A DNA stretch of 64,000 nucleotides from Trichomonas vaginalis G3 (GCF_026262505.1 NC_067206.1:24133896-24197895); one strand, 5' to 3'. Positions 1 to 10,952 are shown, counted from the stretch's first letter. A program made the numbers and translations. The notes: a model not told the origin generated them from the letters alone.

Positions 1-370
1 AGATTGTCGAGCCTCCTTAAATGATCTTTATTGTACAACATGATCAACATAACTAACTTCCGATCTATTGATAATTTCTTTTCATCATTTCCAGAATTAA
101 TAATGAAATAAAATGCATATTTACATAGTATCATATATGATCTCTAATCTTCTGAGAATATTTAACAATAGAGGTATTTATATTATTCAAGGGAGAAAAC
201 AATGATGATTTTAAATTTATAGGATTAGAGTTGTTATTTTTGGGTTATTTTAAAAAGAAATCCCGAAAATAATTTGCATTGAGTTGTTAAATCTAACTCA
301 TTTGTTTCTGGGGAAATAAAATCAGCTACCCTCCTATGAGGTTGAAAAAATAAAAAAGTAAGAAAAAAAA
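1..370. other. AT-rich stretch without a gene
   Basis: No open frame of note, no clear repeat and no RNA gene were seen here. It ends at the tRNA gene. Confidence 0.6.
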
Positions 371-442
371 TGCCCTAAGCCAGAATCGAACTGGCCTTCT
401 ATCCGTGTAAAGGATATGTTTTAACCGATATACTATTGGGGC
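371..442 (-). tRNA. tRNA-Val (anticodon UAC)
   Basis: Read on the minus strand, this 72-base stretch folds as a tRNA. The T arm is a perfect 5-bp stem (GCCAG/CTGGC) around the loop TTCGATT. The anticodon stem TATCC/GGATA is perfect and its 7-base loop TTTACAC places TAC at positions 34-36, which decodes valine GUA. The acceptor pairs 6 of 7 positions (one C-A mismatch) and the D stem is weak. No CCA is encoded, as is normal in eukaryotes. It is probably functional, although the imperfect acceptor and D stems leave room for a decaying copy. Confidence 0.85.
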
Positions 443-553
443 TTCACATGGTGTTCTTTTTAGTATGTCTTATAATTGAAAAATTACACTTTCATCAATA
501 AATTTTCATAAAATTTCATCTAATTTTTTTTTGTAATTGGGAATCGACCGAAA

Positions 554-3490
554 TTGATATTATCGCCATATCATCCCGATCCCAATGAACCCAATGTTAA
601 CAACTGTTCAAATATATTCGGTTGGTTTTATATTCAACTCATCAATGATGCTACAAATTCAACAATTGTTTTTGATTTTACGACTAAATATCAACACATA
701 TTTACAATCGAAAAGATGATGTATCCTCAGCTATATTATTCGTATTTAAATCATTCTGAATATCATGATTTCAAAACTCAATCTTTTTTATCGATTTGGT
801 GCAAAAATAATACTATAAAATCCCGTAAATTATTAACAGAACGTGAAAATTACCTTGTTGTTGCATGTGAAAACTGGGATCCTCCATTTACAATTCAAAA
901 ATTATCAAATACATTATATTTTGTTAATGATTTAACTGATATTTCCCTATTAGAAAACGATCTTTGTGTCAGTACATTTAAAATTTCCCCTCAACTTGTC
1001 TTAAATAACAGATATTCAACAGGATACATGTTAAGTCACGAAAATTCTCTTATTTACGATGATATGAAAGGTTATGTCATAAACCGTGATCTTCATAGCA
1101 GAGGTATTGAAGGTCAAAATCAAATTATTACGATTGGCGACACAGGAGTTGATTATAATCATCAATTTTTTCTAGATCCAACGCAAGACATACACACACT
1201 TGTAAACAAAACCAATTTAAATCATAGAAAGATCGTTCGTATTGAAGCTTTTCGAGATTATTCTGATTATTACGATGGCCATGGAACTCATGTTGCCGGC
1301 ATTGCTCTTGGTGAGCCATACAACTCTTCATTGTATTCATACCAATATAAAGGTGTTGCGCCGAAAGCAAAGCTTTATATGTTAGATATGGGCTTTGCCA
1401 ACATTTCAAGGGATTTAAGCGCTCTACCGGATTTCAATCTTGTTTTTTCACATATGAAAGAACTAAATTCCGGAATTTTTTCGAACAGTTGGGGATATAA
1501 TCTATATTCAAGAGAAATTACCCAATACTTTGATTCTATGGCCTACGACAACCCAGATATTTTATTTATATTCTCAGCAGGTAACGTTTTTGGCCCAATG
1601 ACTATAATTACTCCAGGAGATTCGAAAAATATTTTTACAGTAGGAATGACATCCAAACCATCATCTAATTTGTTTGAATACCCAGTATATAGGGCGTATT
1701 ACATCACTGATGGCTCCGGAATTAAAGTTCCTCTTGTTGGAACTCCAAATTACAGTTTGCCATACTTCCCTCTTGACGAAAAGCTAAAGACTTACATTGA
1801 TATACCTTTGACTGTTGGTTCTCCTTCGGAAGGAAAGGCTTATTTCACGACAGATGACCCTTGTTCGGAATTATCGAAAGCATTAGCTGCAAAAGCTTCG
1901 ATTTTCCTATATACAAGTGAATTATGCCCACTAGATACTCCTCAGAATATTGTTTGCGCACGCATTGAAGCACAATTTGCTTCAATTGTTGAATCTTGGA
2001 AAAAAATTACAATTTGTTCTGATATTTTGGTTGAATATGAAGTATTCTCACATCCTTCATCCAGCCAAGGCCCAGGATACAACGGAATCTTTAAACCTGA
2101 TATTTCTGCCCCTGGATATCATATTTTTTCTGCCAAAGCACTTTCTACTGGCGGAACCATCGACAGTTTATCTCAGAAGACAGGAACAAGTATGTCCGCA
2201 CCTTTAATTGCCGGAGTTGCAGCTTTGGTCCGACAATATTTTATGGATGGCCATTATAAAGGAATAACCAAACCGTCATCCTCTCTTATAAAAGCCACCA
2301 TTTTGAATTCCGCTATTCAAATTGATGGTTCTGGACTAAGATCATTTTATTCCGGATTTGGAATTCCTTTTCTCAGCCGTGCTCTTGGATTTAAAGACCT
2401 AAAAGCCGCGTTCTTTGATAGAGTTATCTTAAAATCCGGGGATTTCCATACTTATCAAATCAAGACATCCAAGCAAGCGAATTTATCCATATCGATGAGT
2501 TATTTAGATAGGTCAACATCCAATGGATACATATTGTTTGCCGATTTCGGAATAATCCTTGAAACTCCAGCCGGAGAATTCATATCTCCAAATAGCAAGA
2601 CAAATTACGCTGAAGAAAGCTTAAGTACGAATGAGCGAATATTACTGACCGATGCCGAAGCAGGAGTTTACAGATTATATGTTTATTCAAATCAATATAA
2701 TGAAATATACGAAGAAAAGTACTCAATTGCTATTCTTGGAGGCTTTTCTTCATCGAGTTCAGTTAAAAGGATCAGTAACTCCCAAAATTCTATAATTTGT
2801 CCATCAAATCAGTATGATGACAAAGGAAGATGCATTTGCAACGAAGGATCTCGCGGATTCCTCTGCAGAGAGAAAGTAGAAACAGTTCCTTTCAATGTTT
2901 CTGCCACAAAGATTATGCAAGCCATGCAATACTCATGGTTTTCATTTGTTACTGACAAAAATACTGAATATTCAGTTTATTTGACTGATTTATCAAATGG
3001 AAACTTCCATTCTTGTATCTGCCAATCTCCTGAACTAGGACCTTCCTGTTATTGCCAGATGGCAACATACCAAACAAAAATTGGAAGGTTCTACACAGAA
3101 AAAGTAACAAAATCATATTTAGCTGTTTGCCCAATCAGCCAAACTTCACCTTTGACACGAATTTTCATAGGAAAAGATTTAGAGAGTAACATAACACAGA
3201 GATTGACAATAACTCCAAATCCAACTGTTTCTGAAGTAGTAAATTTAGTTTCTTCTCAGAGTTTGACACAGAAATCAACTGCAGTGATTTTAGTTTCAGG
3301 AACATTATCAGCCTTGATTGTTTTAGTTGGAGTGATTGTGATTGTTATAGTTGTGAAGAAAAAGTCAATAAAGGTTGAAGCAAAAGATGTAAATGAAGAT
3401 AGTAATGAAGAAGAAGAATACGAAGAAGAAGATGATGATACACATGAAGAAGATTATTCTGTATCATTAATGAAATCTTCATCTGAATAA
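554..3490 (+). CDS. Membrane-anchored subtilisin-like serine peptidase (S8 family)
   Basis: The catalytic triad of a subtilase is visible: Asp196 in IGDTGVDY, His246 in DGHGTHVAG and Ser546 in TGTSMSAP, with the oxyanion Asn in FIFSAGN. A long non-conserved stretch lies between His and Ser. After the catalytic domain come a Cys-rich EGF-like segment (near residue 755-775), further Cys pairs, one transmembrane helix (about residues 912-935) and an acidic cytoplasmic tail. It is therefore a type I surface or vesicle peptidase, a class that is expanded in trichomonads. The start is doubtful: the frame opens after a stop at 521, the first codon counted here is TTG at 554, and the first in-frame ATG is at 716. 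The residues before it still look like protein (a propeptide), and Inr-like TCA motifs lie at about 498-520, so the original initiator near 554 may have been lost. Confidence 0.88.
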   Translation: MILSPYHPDPNEPNVNNCSNIFGWFYIQLINDATNSTIVFDFTTKYQHIFTIEKMMYPQLYYSYLNHSEYHDFKTQSFLSIWCKNNTIKSRKLLTERENYLVVACENWDPPFTIQKLSNTLYFVNDLTDISLLENDLCVSTFKISPQLVLNNRYSTGYMLSHENSLIYDDMKGYVINRDLHSRGIEGQNQIITIGDTGVDYNHQFFLDPTQDIHTLVNKTNLNHRKIVRIEAFRDYSDYYDGHGTHVAGIALGEPYNSSLYSYQYKGVAPKAKLYMLDMGFANISRDLSALPDFNLVFSHMKELNSGIFSNSWGYNLYSREITQYFDSMAYDNPDILFIFSAGNVFGPMTIITPGDSKNIFTVGMTSKPSSNLFEYPVYRAYYITDGSGIKVPLVGTPNYSLPYFPLDEKLKTYIDIPLTVGSPSEGKAYFTTDDPCSELSKALAAKASIFLYTSELCPLDTPQNIVCARIEAQFASIVESWKKITICSDILVEYEVFSHPSSSQGPGYNGIFKPDISAPGYHIFSAKALSTGGTIDSLSQKTGTSMSAPLIAGVAALVRQYFMDGHYKGITKPSSSLIKATILNSAIQIDGSGLRSFYSGFGIPFLSRALGFKDLKAAFFDRVILKSGDFHTYQIKTSKQANLSISMSYLDRSTSNGYILFADFGIILETPAGEFISPNSKTNYAEESLSTNERILLTDAEAGVYRLYVYSNQYNEIYEEKYSIAILGGFSSSSSVKRISNSQNSIICPSNQYDDKGRCICNEGSRGFLCREKVETVPFNVSATKIMQAMQYSWFSFVTDKNTEYSVYLTDLSNGNFHSCICQSPELGPSCYCQMATYQTKIGRFYTEKVTKSYLAVCPISQTSPLTRIFIGKDLESNITQRLTITPNPTVSEVVNLVSSQSLTQKSTAVILVSGTLSALIVLVGVIVIVIVVKKKSIKVEAKDVNEDSNEEEEYEEEDDDTHEEDYSVSLMKSSSE

Positions 3491-4013
3491 CTATTTTTTT
3501 ATATATATTTTTATTTATTTTGCGATTGTTTGTAAATTTATTTTTTAATTATTAGAATTTTTTTTCTAAGAGAAATTGAAGGGTGACATGTATATGCTCT
3601 ATCTATATGCCTCTTCACATCATAACAGTAATCCAGATTGAATTTCTATATAAAAGTGTATTTTCCATTACTTCTTCACATGATAACGTACTCAGTGAGT
3701 ACTTATCACATGCTATTGATCAAACTTTAAAAACAGACTTTGTATATGATTCCAAATGCAAAACTATTTGAGCAAAATTCCCCGGCTTCAGAGAAGGAAT
3801 AGGAGCCTACTAAACACTAATATTCCTCCAGAAAGTTCGAAATTTAGTCGAATTTGAATCAGAATGTGACCAAGTTTTGGAACATTCGCAGGGAAATTGA
3901 AGGGCGAGATGTACATGGTCTATCTATATGCCTCTCACCCTCCAATTCCATCACAGAGCATTTTAGTTTCTTTTTTTTTGACATTTTACAAAAATAATGT
4001 CAAAAATTTTAAA
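3491..4013. other. Intergenic region with two scraps of a palindromic repeat
   Basis: No gene was recognised. Two pieces, at about 3572-3622 and 3891-3951, resemble the fourth hairpin of the 250-bp array found at 21.3 and 63.5 kb. A TCAAAAATTTT Inr-like motif at about 4000 precedes the next gene. Confidence 0.5.
3891..3951. repeat. Solo hairpin related to the 250-bp palindrome array
   Basis: The arms run GGGAAATTGAAGGG to CCCTCCAATTCC around an AT-rich TCTATCTATATG centre. The same hairpin, including the TCTATCTATAT core, is one of the four palindromes in the arrays near 21.7 and 63.6 kb. A weaker copy lies at about 3572-3622. Confidence 0.6.
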
Positions 4014-4532
4014 ATGTCAGGAAAAAACGAAATACAAGTTAGGAAAACAGAAATACAAGAATACTTACCAAAATATGGCGGTGTTGTTGCATGCTATAAA
4101 GCTTTAGAACAAGAAAAACGACCAGCCAAAATTGCAACTATTTGTTCAGATATTGATCACGTATTCGGAGCAAATCCAGCAGAAGATACTAACTCTTTTA
4201 TGAGAAAAGCGGTTGCTTTTTATGAACACGTTGGTGAAAAACAACTTATTTCGTTGGCTGGATATTCTCATTTTATTTTAGCAGAGCAAATGGCAGCAAA
4301 TAAATTCTCAAAAGTAGATATAAATAAAGAAATTGATAAAGCTTGTGCTTTAATTGATATGGCAGAACTTGGTGGGAAAAATCCTCTTTTGAAACGAGCA
4401 ATGAGTCTAAAAAGAAGGGTAAATTTCAAAGACTACGTTATTCTTATTGCTTCGCTCATATTTTTAGCATTATTTATTCTTTTTATTGGTTGGGGCTATC
4501 GATTCATAGTGGATAACTCAGATAAGTTCTAA
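4014..4532 (+). CDS. Small C-tail-anchored membrane protein, Fis1-like candidate
   Basis: I chose ATG 4014 because a TCAAAAATTTT initiator-like motif lies about 14 bases upstream, as is usual in this lineage; the open frame itself extends further 5' without support. The 172-residue product is helical for about 130 residues and ends in one strong transmembrane helix (about 140-163) with a short tail, so it should be a tail-anchored cytosol-facing protein. Size, helical-repeat-like body and tail anchor resemble the Fis1 type of organelle outer-membrane protein, which here would be hydrogenosomal, but no diagnostic TPR signature could be assigned by eye. The membrane topology is fairly sure; the function is not. 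Confidence 0.7.
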   Translation: MSGKNEIQVRKTEIQEYLPKYGGVVACYKALEQEKRPAKIATICSDIDHVFGANPAEDTNSFMRKAVAFYEHVGEKQLISLAGYSHFILAEQMAANKFSKVDINKEIDKACALIDMAELGGKNPLLKRAMSLKRRVNFKDYVILIASLIFLALFILFIGWGYRFIVDNSDKF

Positions 4533-5333
4533 CCATAGATGTGTCTGCGGAATAAAAGTATTTGTAACTCATATTAAATATATTGTTAAAGAATTATAAA
4601 ATAATTTTGAAAAAGTCTGATTTAGAAGAAAAAACGACTCATCATAAAGACGAATAGATGAAATAGATTATTTATGCTGCCAATTATATAATTATATAAT
4701 TAGGATTGAAGAAGATCGAAGGAAAATTGTAAGAATAAGAGCGTTCACTTGTGGGCAAAGATGTTTTAAGGCATTTGAAATGAGTTGTAATGAATTATTC
4801 CAAAAAAGAAATCGGAATTGTTATCATGAAAATATTTACAAGTAAATGAGGAAAAATATAAAATAGTTCAGTCTAATGAATTAGTAAAAGAGTATTTTAA
4901 TAAGTTTTTAGGGAATAAATAGGATTTGTCCGATCAAAGAGAATTTTTATAAGAGAAAGAAAGCTTGCAATGCTAAGGGTGTATAGAAGGGAAGTAAAAA
5001 ATTGAAAAGCAGATGTTTTGATTGACGGCACAGTGCTGCACTTTATAATTTGAATGCGGAACTTTGAACGACAAGAGTGTTTTATACACTCTTGTCGGCT
5101 GCTATGTGTAATTTTGGGAGAAATTTCCTGTTCATGCCTTCCAGAACAAGACACTCTTCCGCAAACCAATTCTGATGGCGGAACTGTGACCTACAAGAGT
5201 CTATTATGCGCTCTTATAGTTCTCCATGCGTTATCAAAATTTGAATACAAAATCTATATGTATTATCAAACTTGAGAACTGATTACATTCATAATGATTT
5301 TTTTGAGGGGAAAATAATCGTTTCTGCATTGTG
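4533..5333. other. Intergenic region with one perfect hairpin
   Basis: No gene was recognised. The stretch 5069-5097 is a perfect 12-bp stem hairpin (CGACAAGAGTGT and its complement around TTTAT). A looser copy of the same idea lies at about 5187-5215. Confidence 0.55.
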
Positions 5334-8300
5334 ATGGAAGGAAAAGAATCATCTGGATCCACAGCTGGTTCATTAAATTCACAAACATCAACACCTAATT
5401 TCGAGTTTGATTTATCGAACTATCCTGAGTTTGATCATGCCACGTCACTTGCCGTTTATTCTTTAAAGTTTCGCGAAGATTCGATGAAAAAATCAATCGA
5501 AAAATACATAAAATCAATAGATCCTCTTGAAGTAGTTGAATCCTTTTTAAGAATCCTAGAATCTCCCAATTTTGATTTCATTTTAAGGAAAAAACTTTTA
5601 TATTCATTTTGTCATTTGCATTCTTCCACCCTTAGAGACTCCTTCAAAGACTATCTTCCAAAACAGCAGAATTTCAATAATAACTGGATTATTTTTTCAT
5701 CAATTGCAAGATTGATTGTTTGCCCCGAAAAAATCGAAATACAACCACTCATCAAAGCAATTGTCGATAAGTTAGCGAATTCGTCAGAAGAAATTAAGGA
5801 AATGTTAGAAACTTTCCAAAATGTTTTTATTAATGGCGAAATGAGCTTTGAGCAAACCGAAGTTTATTCCAAAGCAATAAGCAATTTATCACAGTATCTA
5901 AAAACGCAAGAAAACATCGATCAATCAATTTTTAAATTAATCAAAGAATTTTCGAAAAAAGTCGAACAGATAAACCTCTGCTACCAATTGTTGAATCTTA
6001 TCGACTCATACGACCAATCCCTAATCGAAGTAAAGAACGTTCATAAAACAAACTTTACATATCAAGAAAATTGTATCTTACTTCGTTCGACGTTATACTA
6101 CGCCCTACTCTCAATTAACAATACTCATCTAGGTATTTTAGATGATGCTCCCAAAGTTGTATCTTTAATACACAGAATATCTCATTTATCTCACTACGTT
6201 CAAATCAACGAAATTGCAGATTTACTCAACGAATACAAAGCATGCCTCTCAAAGATAATTAACAATGAGCCTAGATCCGATGAAGACCTGTTCAAAATAA
6301 TTTTATCTTATATTTCACAAAAAGAGCCATCTACGTGTCCATACATCAAAGAATTCGAAGATTTCAGGACTGCAAGGAATATACATCTCAATTCTACTAA
6401 GAATTATACAACAGCTCTCGCAGTTCATATTTCATTTGAAAAATTCCTTTGTTTAATCGCAAAAGAACCATTAGACCCTATACTACTATCAGTTCTCGAC
6501 TCAATGCATAATCTATGGGGCCAAATTGCTCTTGAAAACAAATTATTCAATGATTCGACGGTTTTGATCAATTTTGCCTTGAGTTATCCTGCCAAGAAGG
6601 TCACAATAATAGAAGCAGTTGATTCAGTCATTGATTCCATCCAAGAAATGATTGACCAAGATTTATTCAATACAGGAGTCGTAGATTTCTTTTCCAGGAT
6701 TCGCCTTATGTTCTTAGTGTTCAAATCCTTGTATTACACATCTTCTTCACATCTTGCAACCACGGCTGAGAACTTTTTCAACTATTTCCCCGATATTTTT
6801 GTTGTAAAAGACATTCTTAAGCCACCAAAGGATTCTAACAAGGATCCAATACTTGCAAAGATCGTAAGTCTCGGTACATTGGCTTTTCAAACCCAAAACT
6901 TGCAAGAAATTTTTGATGATATCACTTATTCCGTTTCTTCTCCAATTTCTTCCAAGCTAGATACAATTGCGAGGTTCATATCCAAGACACGTCAGTTCTA
7001 CAGCGCATTTATCCCCAATGGAGGCGTTTCTCCAGAGAAATACGATTTCATCATCAGTCCGACCGACGACACTCCGAAATTTGTGTCTCTCATTGAATCA
7101 TTATTACCTTTGTTATCATATAATCCAACTTCCTCCCTTCCTCTCGCGGAAAAAGCTTTTGCATTAGCATTAGCCGTCATTTACGACCCTTATGCGCAGA
7201 GAACAACAGCGGAAATTGCTTACAAAGGCGTATTAAGCAATCTCTGCTACAGAGTTCCCAACCTTTCCTTCAGATTTGCACAGGCCATCTGCTCATCTCT
7301 CCGAAAACTCTCCGCAAGAGGCACTGTTGAGCTGACTGTTGAAGAGATCGATGATTTCGAGAACGCTTATTCAGATATCATTGTTTTAAATGATAACTTC
7401 TCACCGGAAAAACTCGAAACAACACTAAACAAAGTAATCTCGAAAGCTCCTTCAATGTCTATGTATGATGGATTGAGTACTTTTTCAAAAGCACTCAATT
7501 TATTTGACAGAGTCAGTAAAACCATATCAGAAGTGTCAAAATTGTTAGAAATTGATGACAAAATTTCTCCATATCTTGTTCAGTTGACGGTTGTTGGAAC
7601 ATTGGCACAAACAATCGCGTTAATGATGCAGCAACTCACAGGAAAGCCAATGCTTGATAATATGAATGTCTGGCCATTCACTTCCAACCAAACAAACCTC
7701 ATAATTTTCAATGATATAGGTGACGGTTCTTGTTTCTCAAAATTTGCCGACTTTTTGAGAGAAAACAAAGAAAAAGTGCCAACGATACAAAAAAGTGTCT
7801 TTTTAGAGGCATCCAGATCCATGGCACAAGTTTGTTCTGTATATACTAAATCGTATGTTGTCAATCCTAACTTAGGACAACAAGTTTCTTCGATGATGGC
7901 AGGCATTCTCAAGAAAGCAATTGAAGCTGAAAAAACAGGAAATATAACTGACTTTACAACTGATGCTTTCGTTGAACAGTTCACTCTTCTTTCATTACTT
8001 GAAAAGAGAACTGTTAACTTCGCTGTTGAAACTGCAAAAACGGATATCGCTAATTTCAGATCCATGTTGCTTGAATTTTACGCGTTTTCAACACTTTCTG
8101 ACACTTTTATGACATTTTGGAAAGCAATGAACAAATTGCCTGATATATTTAGACCGAAACTTGATGATGAAATAGAGTTCAAAGTTTTGCCACCTAAACC
8201 TTCCGATGACAATAATTCTGAAGTTACTTTTGACTTCAAAGAAAAATTGGAAAGTTTACAAAAAATTTTGTCAAATCACGAAAAATTTGATTCAATCAAA

Positions 8301-9239
8301 GATGACTTTGAATTTTTGAATGAAAAACTTTGCCATGTAAACACGACAACAGACATTTCTGAGATCAAAAACCATATGCAGAGATTGCAAGCAAAGATAA
8401 ACACATCAAAGAATCGCCTCCAAACACAAATTGTTGCTGTAAACAACGAAATACAAAGAATTCAAAATGGTCAGATGACGATAACTAAAAAAGATGTCCA
8501 GAATTTGCATCAAAACAGCGACAGAATCGAACAGGAAATAAATGAATTAGAAGATGAACTTGAAAAGAAACAAACAGAACTTTCAAATGAAACTGGTTTA
8601 GTATCAGAACTAGCTGAAGAATGCCGTCAAATGAAAATTGAATTACAAAGAGCTCATCAATCAAAAAGTGACATTACACAGTCACTTTTTGAAGAAACTA
8701 CAAAAAGTTCGACAAAAGAATCAGGCAGCAAGAATCAGAGTATTATAGAGTACACACGCCAGATTGCTGCACAAAATATGAAGCTCAGAACAGCAATAAA
8801 GAGAGAAAGATTGGCAAAAAGAGTTCCTGCTTTGAAACCTTCTGAATTAAATGACAGCAGCGAAGAAACTCAAAATCTTCAAAATGAAAAAGAGAAACTA
8901 CAAAGTGAAGTTGAAAATCTAGAAAAATCTCTTTCGAAATGCGATGAAAAATATATAGAAGATGCTTGCGGATTCAAGAAATTGGAAATGCCAAATGAAG
9001 TGACAGAATTTCTAAAAATGGCAGAAAAATTGAGATCAGGAAAAAGTGACGAAATTCAACCATTAGAATTTTTAACATGCCTTGATTTCGTTGAGAAATA
9101 CGCATTTGAACTTTCTCAGAGCCGCAGAGATATGTTTTCATTCTTGGTCGGATCTGATGGAAGACCTCAATCAGAAGATGACTATGACTTTGATGGTGAA
9201 AACGAAGAGGAAGAAAACCAACAAAATCAAGTCGTCTGA
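5334..9239 (+). CDS. Large helical protein with C-terminal coiled coil, function unknown
   Basis: ATG 5334 is preferred over the GTG three bases earlier. The 1301-residue product begins with a Ser/Thr-rich leader, then some 900 residues of amphipathic helices that look like a HEAT/ARM-type solenoid. A Pro-rich linker (PPKPSDDNN) leads into a long heptad-patterned coiled coil (about residues 960-1240, with a short break around the Thr/Ser-rich KSSTKES). It ends in a very acidic tail. There is no signal peptide and no transmembrane segment. This layout fits a cytoskeletal, trafficking or scaffold protein, but I do not recognise a family. Codon use and the absence of stops over 3.9 kb make it a secure gene. 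Confidence 0.85.
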   Translation: MEGKESSGSTAGSLNSQTSTPNFEFDLSNYPEFDHATSLAVYSLKFREDSMKKSIEKYIKSIDPLEVVESFLRILESPNFDFILRKKLLYSFCHLHSSTLRDSFKDYLPKQQNFNNNWIIFSSIARLIVCPEKIEIQPLIKAIVDKLANSSEEIKEMLETFQNVFINGEMSFEQTEVYSKAISNLSQYLKTQENIDQSIFKLIKEFSKKVEQINLCYQLLNLIDSYDQSLIEVKNVHKTNFTYQENCILLRSTLYYALLSINNTHLGILDDAPKVVSLIHRISHLSHYVQINEIADLLNEYKACLSKIINNEPRSDEDLFKIILSYISQKEPSTCPYIKEFEDFRTARNIHLNSTKNYTTALAVHISFEKFLCLIAKEPLDPILLSVLDSMHNLWGQIALENKLFNDSTVLINFALSYPAKKVTIIEAVDSVIDSIQEMIDQDLFNTGVVDFFSRIRLMFLVFKSLYYTSSSHLATTAENFFNYFPDIFVVKDILKPPKDSNKDPILAKIVSLGTLAFQTQNLQEIFDDITYSVSSPISSKLDTIARFISKTRQFYSAFIPNGGVSPEKYDFIISPTDDTPKFVSLIESLLPLLSYNPTSSLPLAEKAFALALAVIYDPYAQRTTAEIAYKGVLSNLCYRVPNLSFRFAQAICSSLRKLSARGTVELTVEEIDDFENAYSDIIVLNDNFSPEKLETTLNKVISKAPSMSMYDGLSTFSKALNLFDRVSKTISEVSKLLEIDDKISPYLVQLTVVGTLAQTIALMMQQLTGKPMLDNMNVWPFTSNQTNLIIFNDIGDGSCFSKFADFLRENKEKVPTIQKSVFLEASRSMAQVCSVYTKSYVVNPNLGQQVSSMMAGILKKAIEAEKTGNITDFTTDAFVEQFTLLSLLEKRTVNFAVETAKTDIANFRSMLLEFYAFSTLSDTFMTFWKAMNKLPDIFRPKLDDEIEFKVLPPKPSDDNNSEVTFDFKEKLESLQKILSNHEKFDSIKDDFEFLNEKLCHVNTTTDISEIKNHMQRLQAKINTSKNRLQTQIVAVNNEIQRIQNGQMTITKKDVQNLHQNSDRIEQEINELEDELEKKQTELSNETGLVSELAEECRQMKIELQRAHQSKSDITQSLFEETTKSSTKESGSKNQSIIEYTRQIAAQNMKLRTAIKRERLAKRVPALKPSELNDSSEETQNLQNEKEKLQSEVENLEKSLSKCDEKYIEDACGFKKLEMPNEVTEFLKMAEKLRSGKSDEIQPLEFLTCLDFVEKYAFELSQSRRDMFSFLVGSDGRPQSEDDYDFDGENEEEENQQNQVV

Positions 9240-9788
9240 AATCTATCATAACTTTTTTTTAATTATAAATGTTTATTTTTATTATAAATATTCATCAAGC
9301 CTGTCCAAGATGGGTCCCTAATCATATGACAAACTCAAAATCGTAATTATGTATAGTATATCTTATGTTACTTCATAATATCTACTCAGTTTACTACATC
9401 AAATAATGATTGACATATTTTAGGTGCCAATAACTTATTAATGATTTGAAAGATGGTTTATATTTTGATATGATACAACACATTAATAACATATATGTTT
9501 TTATCTAATGTGTTCTAACATCGAATTTCATTATTAATTGTTATTTCTAAAACACTCTTTTTTTACTTCACTAGTTATTCATCAAACTGGTATTTCTTTA
9601 GGCCCTGATATATTCCTTTTAATCGGTCTTGGAACACGAATAACAAAATACATTTCAATTTATTTTTAAAATAGATATATTTTTATTTTTTTATAAAACA
9701 TAACACAATGTACGATAATAGTGACTAATATCGTTAGACTCCAATTTTGTTTTTTTGAAAAATTGGATTACCAACCAAAGCATTATTA
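9240..9788. other. AT-rich intergenic region between convergent genes
   Basis: No gene or clear repeat seen. It separates the 3' ends of two convergent host genes. Confidence 0.6.
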
Positions 9789-10931
9789 TTAGTTCATCTT
9801 TTTCAGCTTCAGTTGTCTGATTTCTGATATTACGATAATAATAACGCAAATAAATACAACAACAGCAGAGAAGATATATGCAGCAGTGATATACTTCTTT
9901 ATCTGAGGAGATCTAGCAGATTCGGAATCAGTATCTATTGGTATACAAACAGCATATTCTTGAATAGGAATCGATGGAGTTCCTGTAGTAACGTTAAAGT
10001 ATTCTTCGAAAGATGTGCTTATCCCTGGTTCTAGAGGAACATCAATAAATGAATCTGCAAGATCAATTTCTTTTGAAATTCCTTGAATTTTGAAAACCTT
10101 TCCTTCATTTTGTTGCACAACTAATTGGAGAAGACGCATACGAATAGCTCCGTTTATATCAAATAAGGCAACCAAGTTTCCTTTGTTGTAAAACGCAAAA
10201 ACGAACATTAATACAATATTTTTTGTAGCATTATGGAATGCTGCAAGAGACCTACCTGTATTATTAAAGAATGAAGCATACTCCATGCGGACAGAGCCAA
10301 CAGAAAGAACTCCAGAGTTGATATCTGAATCACATAGTGTAGAATTCATTCTAGTAAGGGTATTTGATTGGGAAATCAGTTTAAGTGTAGAATCTACAAC
10401 CTCGCTTTCTTGTACGCATTTATATGCCACAGAATTTACCCAAACAATTATTTCAGAAAGAACTATACCAATAGAACATTCAATTGTGGATCTGCATTTG
10501 TAAAAACAGGCATATGTAAGCTCAAATTCGGTAGAATTTATGTAAAAAGCGCCACATTTCTTGTTATTCATACATTTTGTGAAGGAACATTGAGTGACAT
10601 TAGTAAAATCTGCACCAGAAATATATAATGCCGAACCTACATTGCCTGAAGCATATATTTCATTAAAATAACAATCCTCTAAGGTTATTTTTGCATCGTT
10701 TGTAAAAAGTCGAGATGATATTGATCCTGATGTATATAATTTATTGAAATATATAGGTGTTGCTAATGATTTTTCAAATTTCGCACGATATAAGTTAAGA
10801 TAATTCGTATTATAAAAGACTGATGAGATTATTCTTGAAAATCTAATATCTTGAGCTCTGATGTTTTTCATTGTGAATAGTGGGGATGTTGATAAATGAT
10901 TTCCTGCAAGATGGATAATTGAAAAATTCAT
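9789..10931 (-). CDS. Pmp-like beta-helix surface protein with C-terminal transmembrane anchor
   Basis: The 380-residue product consists of short beta-helix-like repeats, including the paired pattern GSALYISGADF / CSFTKC and CGAFYI, which resembles the FxxN/GGAI-type repeats of the chlamydial-like polymorphic membrane proteins expanded in Trichomonas. Near the C terminus a single transmembrane helix (about residues 346-368) is followed by a short basic tail, so the repeat domain would face outwards. No signal peptide is visible and the protein is short for this family, so it may be a 5'-truncated copy. Against that, a TCACTTTTT initiator lies 18 bases before the ATG, so the copy still has a promoter. 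It is divergent from the gene at 11048, with only about 115 bases between them. Confidence 0.72.
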   Translation of the reverse strand: MNFSIIHLAGNHLSTSPLFTMKNIRAQDIRFSRIISSVFYNTNYLNLYRAKFEKSLATPIYFNKLYTSGSISSRLFTNDAKITLEDCYFNEIYASGNVGSALYISGADFTNVTQCSFTKCMNNKKCGAFYINSTEFELTYACFYKCRSTIECSIGIVLSEIIVWVNSVAYKCVQESEVVDSTLKLISQSNTLTRMNSTLCDSDINSGVLSVGSVRMEYASFFNNTGRSLAAFHNATKNIVLMFVFAFYNKGNLVALFDINGAIRMRLLQLVVQQNEGKVFKIQGISKEIDLADSFIDVPLEPGISTSFEEYFNVTTGTPSIPIQEYAVCIPIDTDSESARSPQIKKYITAAYIFSAVVVFICVIIIVISEIRQLKLKKMN

Positions 10932-10940
10932 ATCAAAATC

Positions 10941-10952
10941 TTAAAAAGTGAC
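10941..10952 (-). promoter_or_regulatory. Initiator (Inr) TCACTTTTT
   Basis: On the minus strand GTCACTTTTTAA lies with its A+1 18 bases before the ATG at 10931. The host Inr is known to be a TCA-type element placed a few to about 20 bases before the start codon, and the same string precedes the genes at 16258 (-) and 57156 (+). Confidence 0.65.

Noticed and set aside
449-553. Spliced 5' exon for the subtilase (GTATGT at about 462)
   Set aside because: Trichomonad introns need an ACTAACACACAG-like 3' signal, which is not present before 554.
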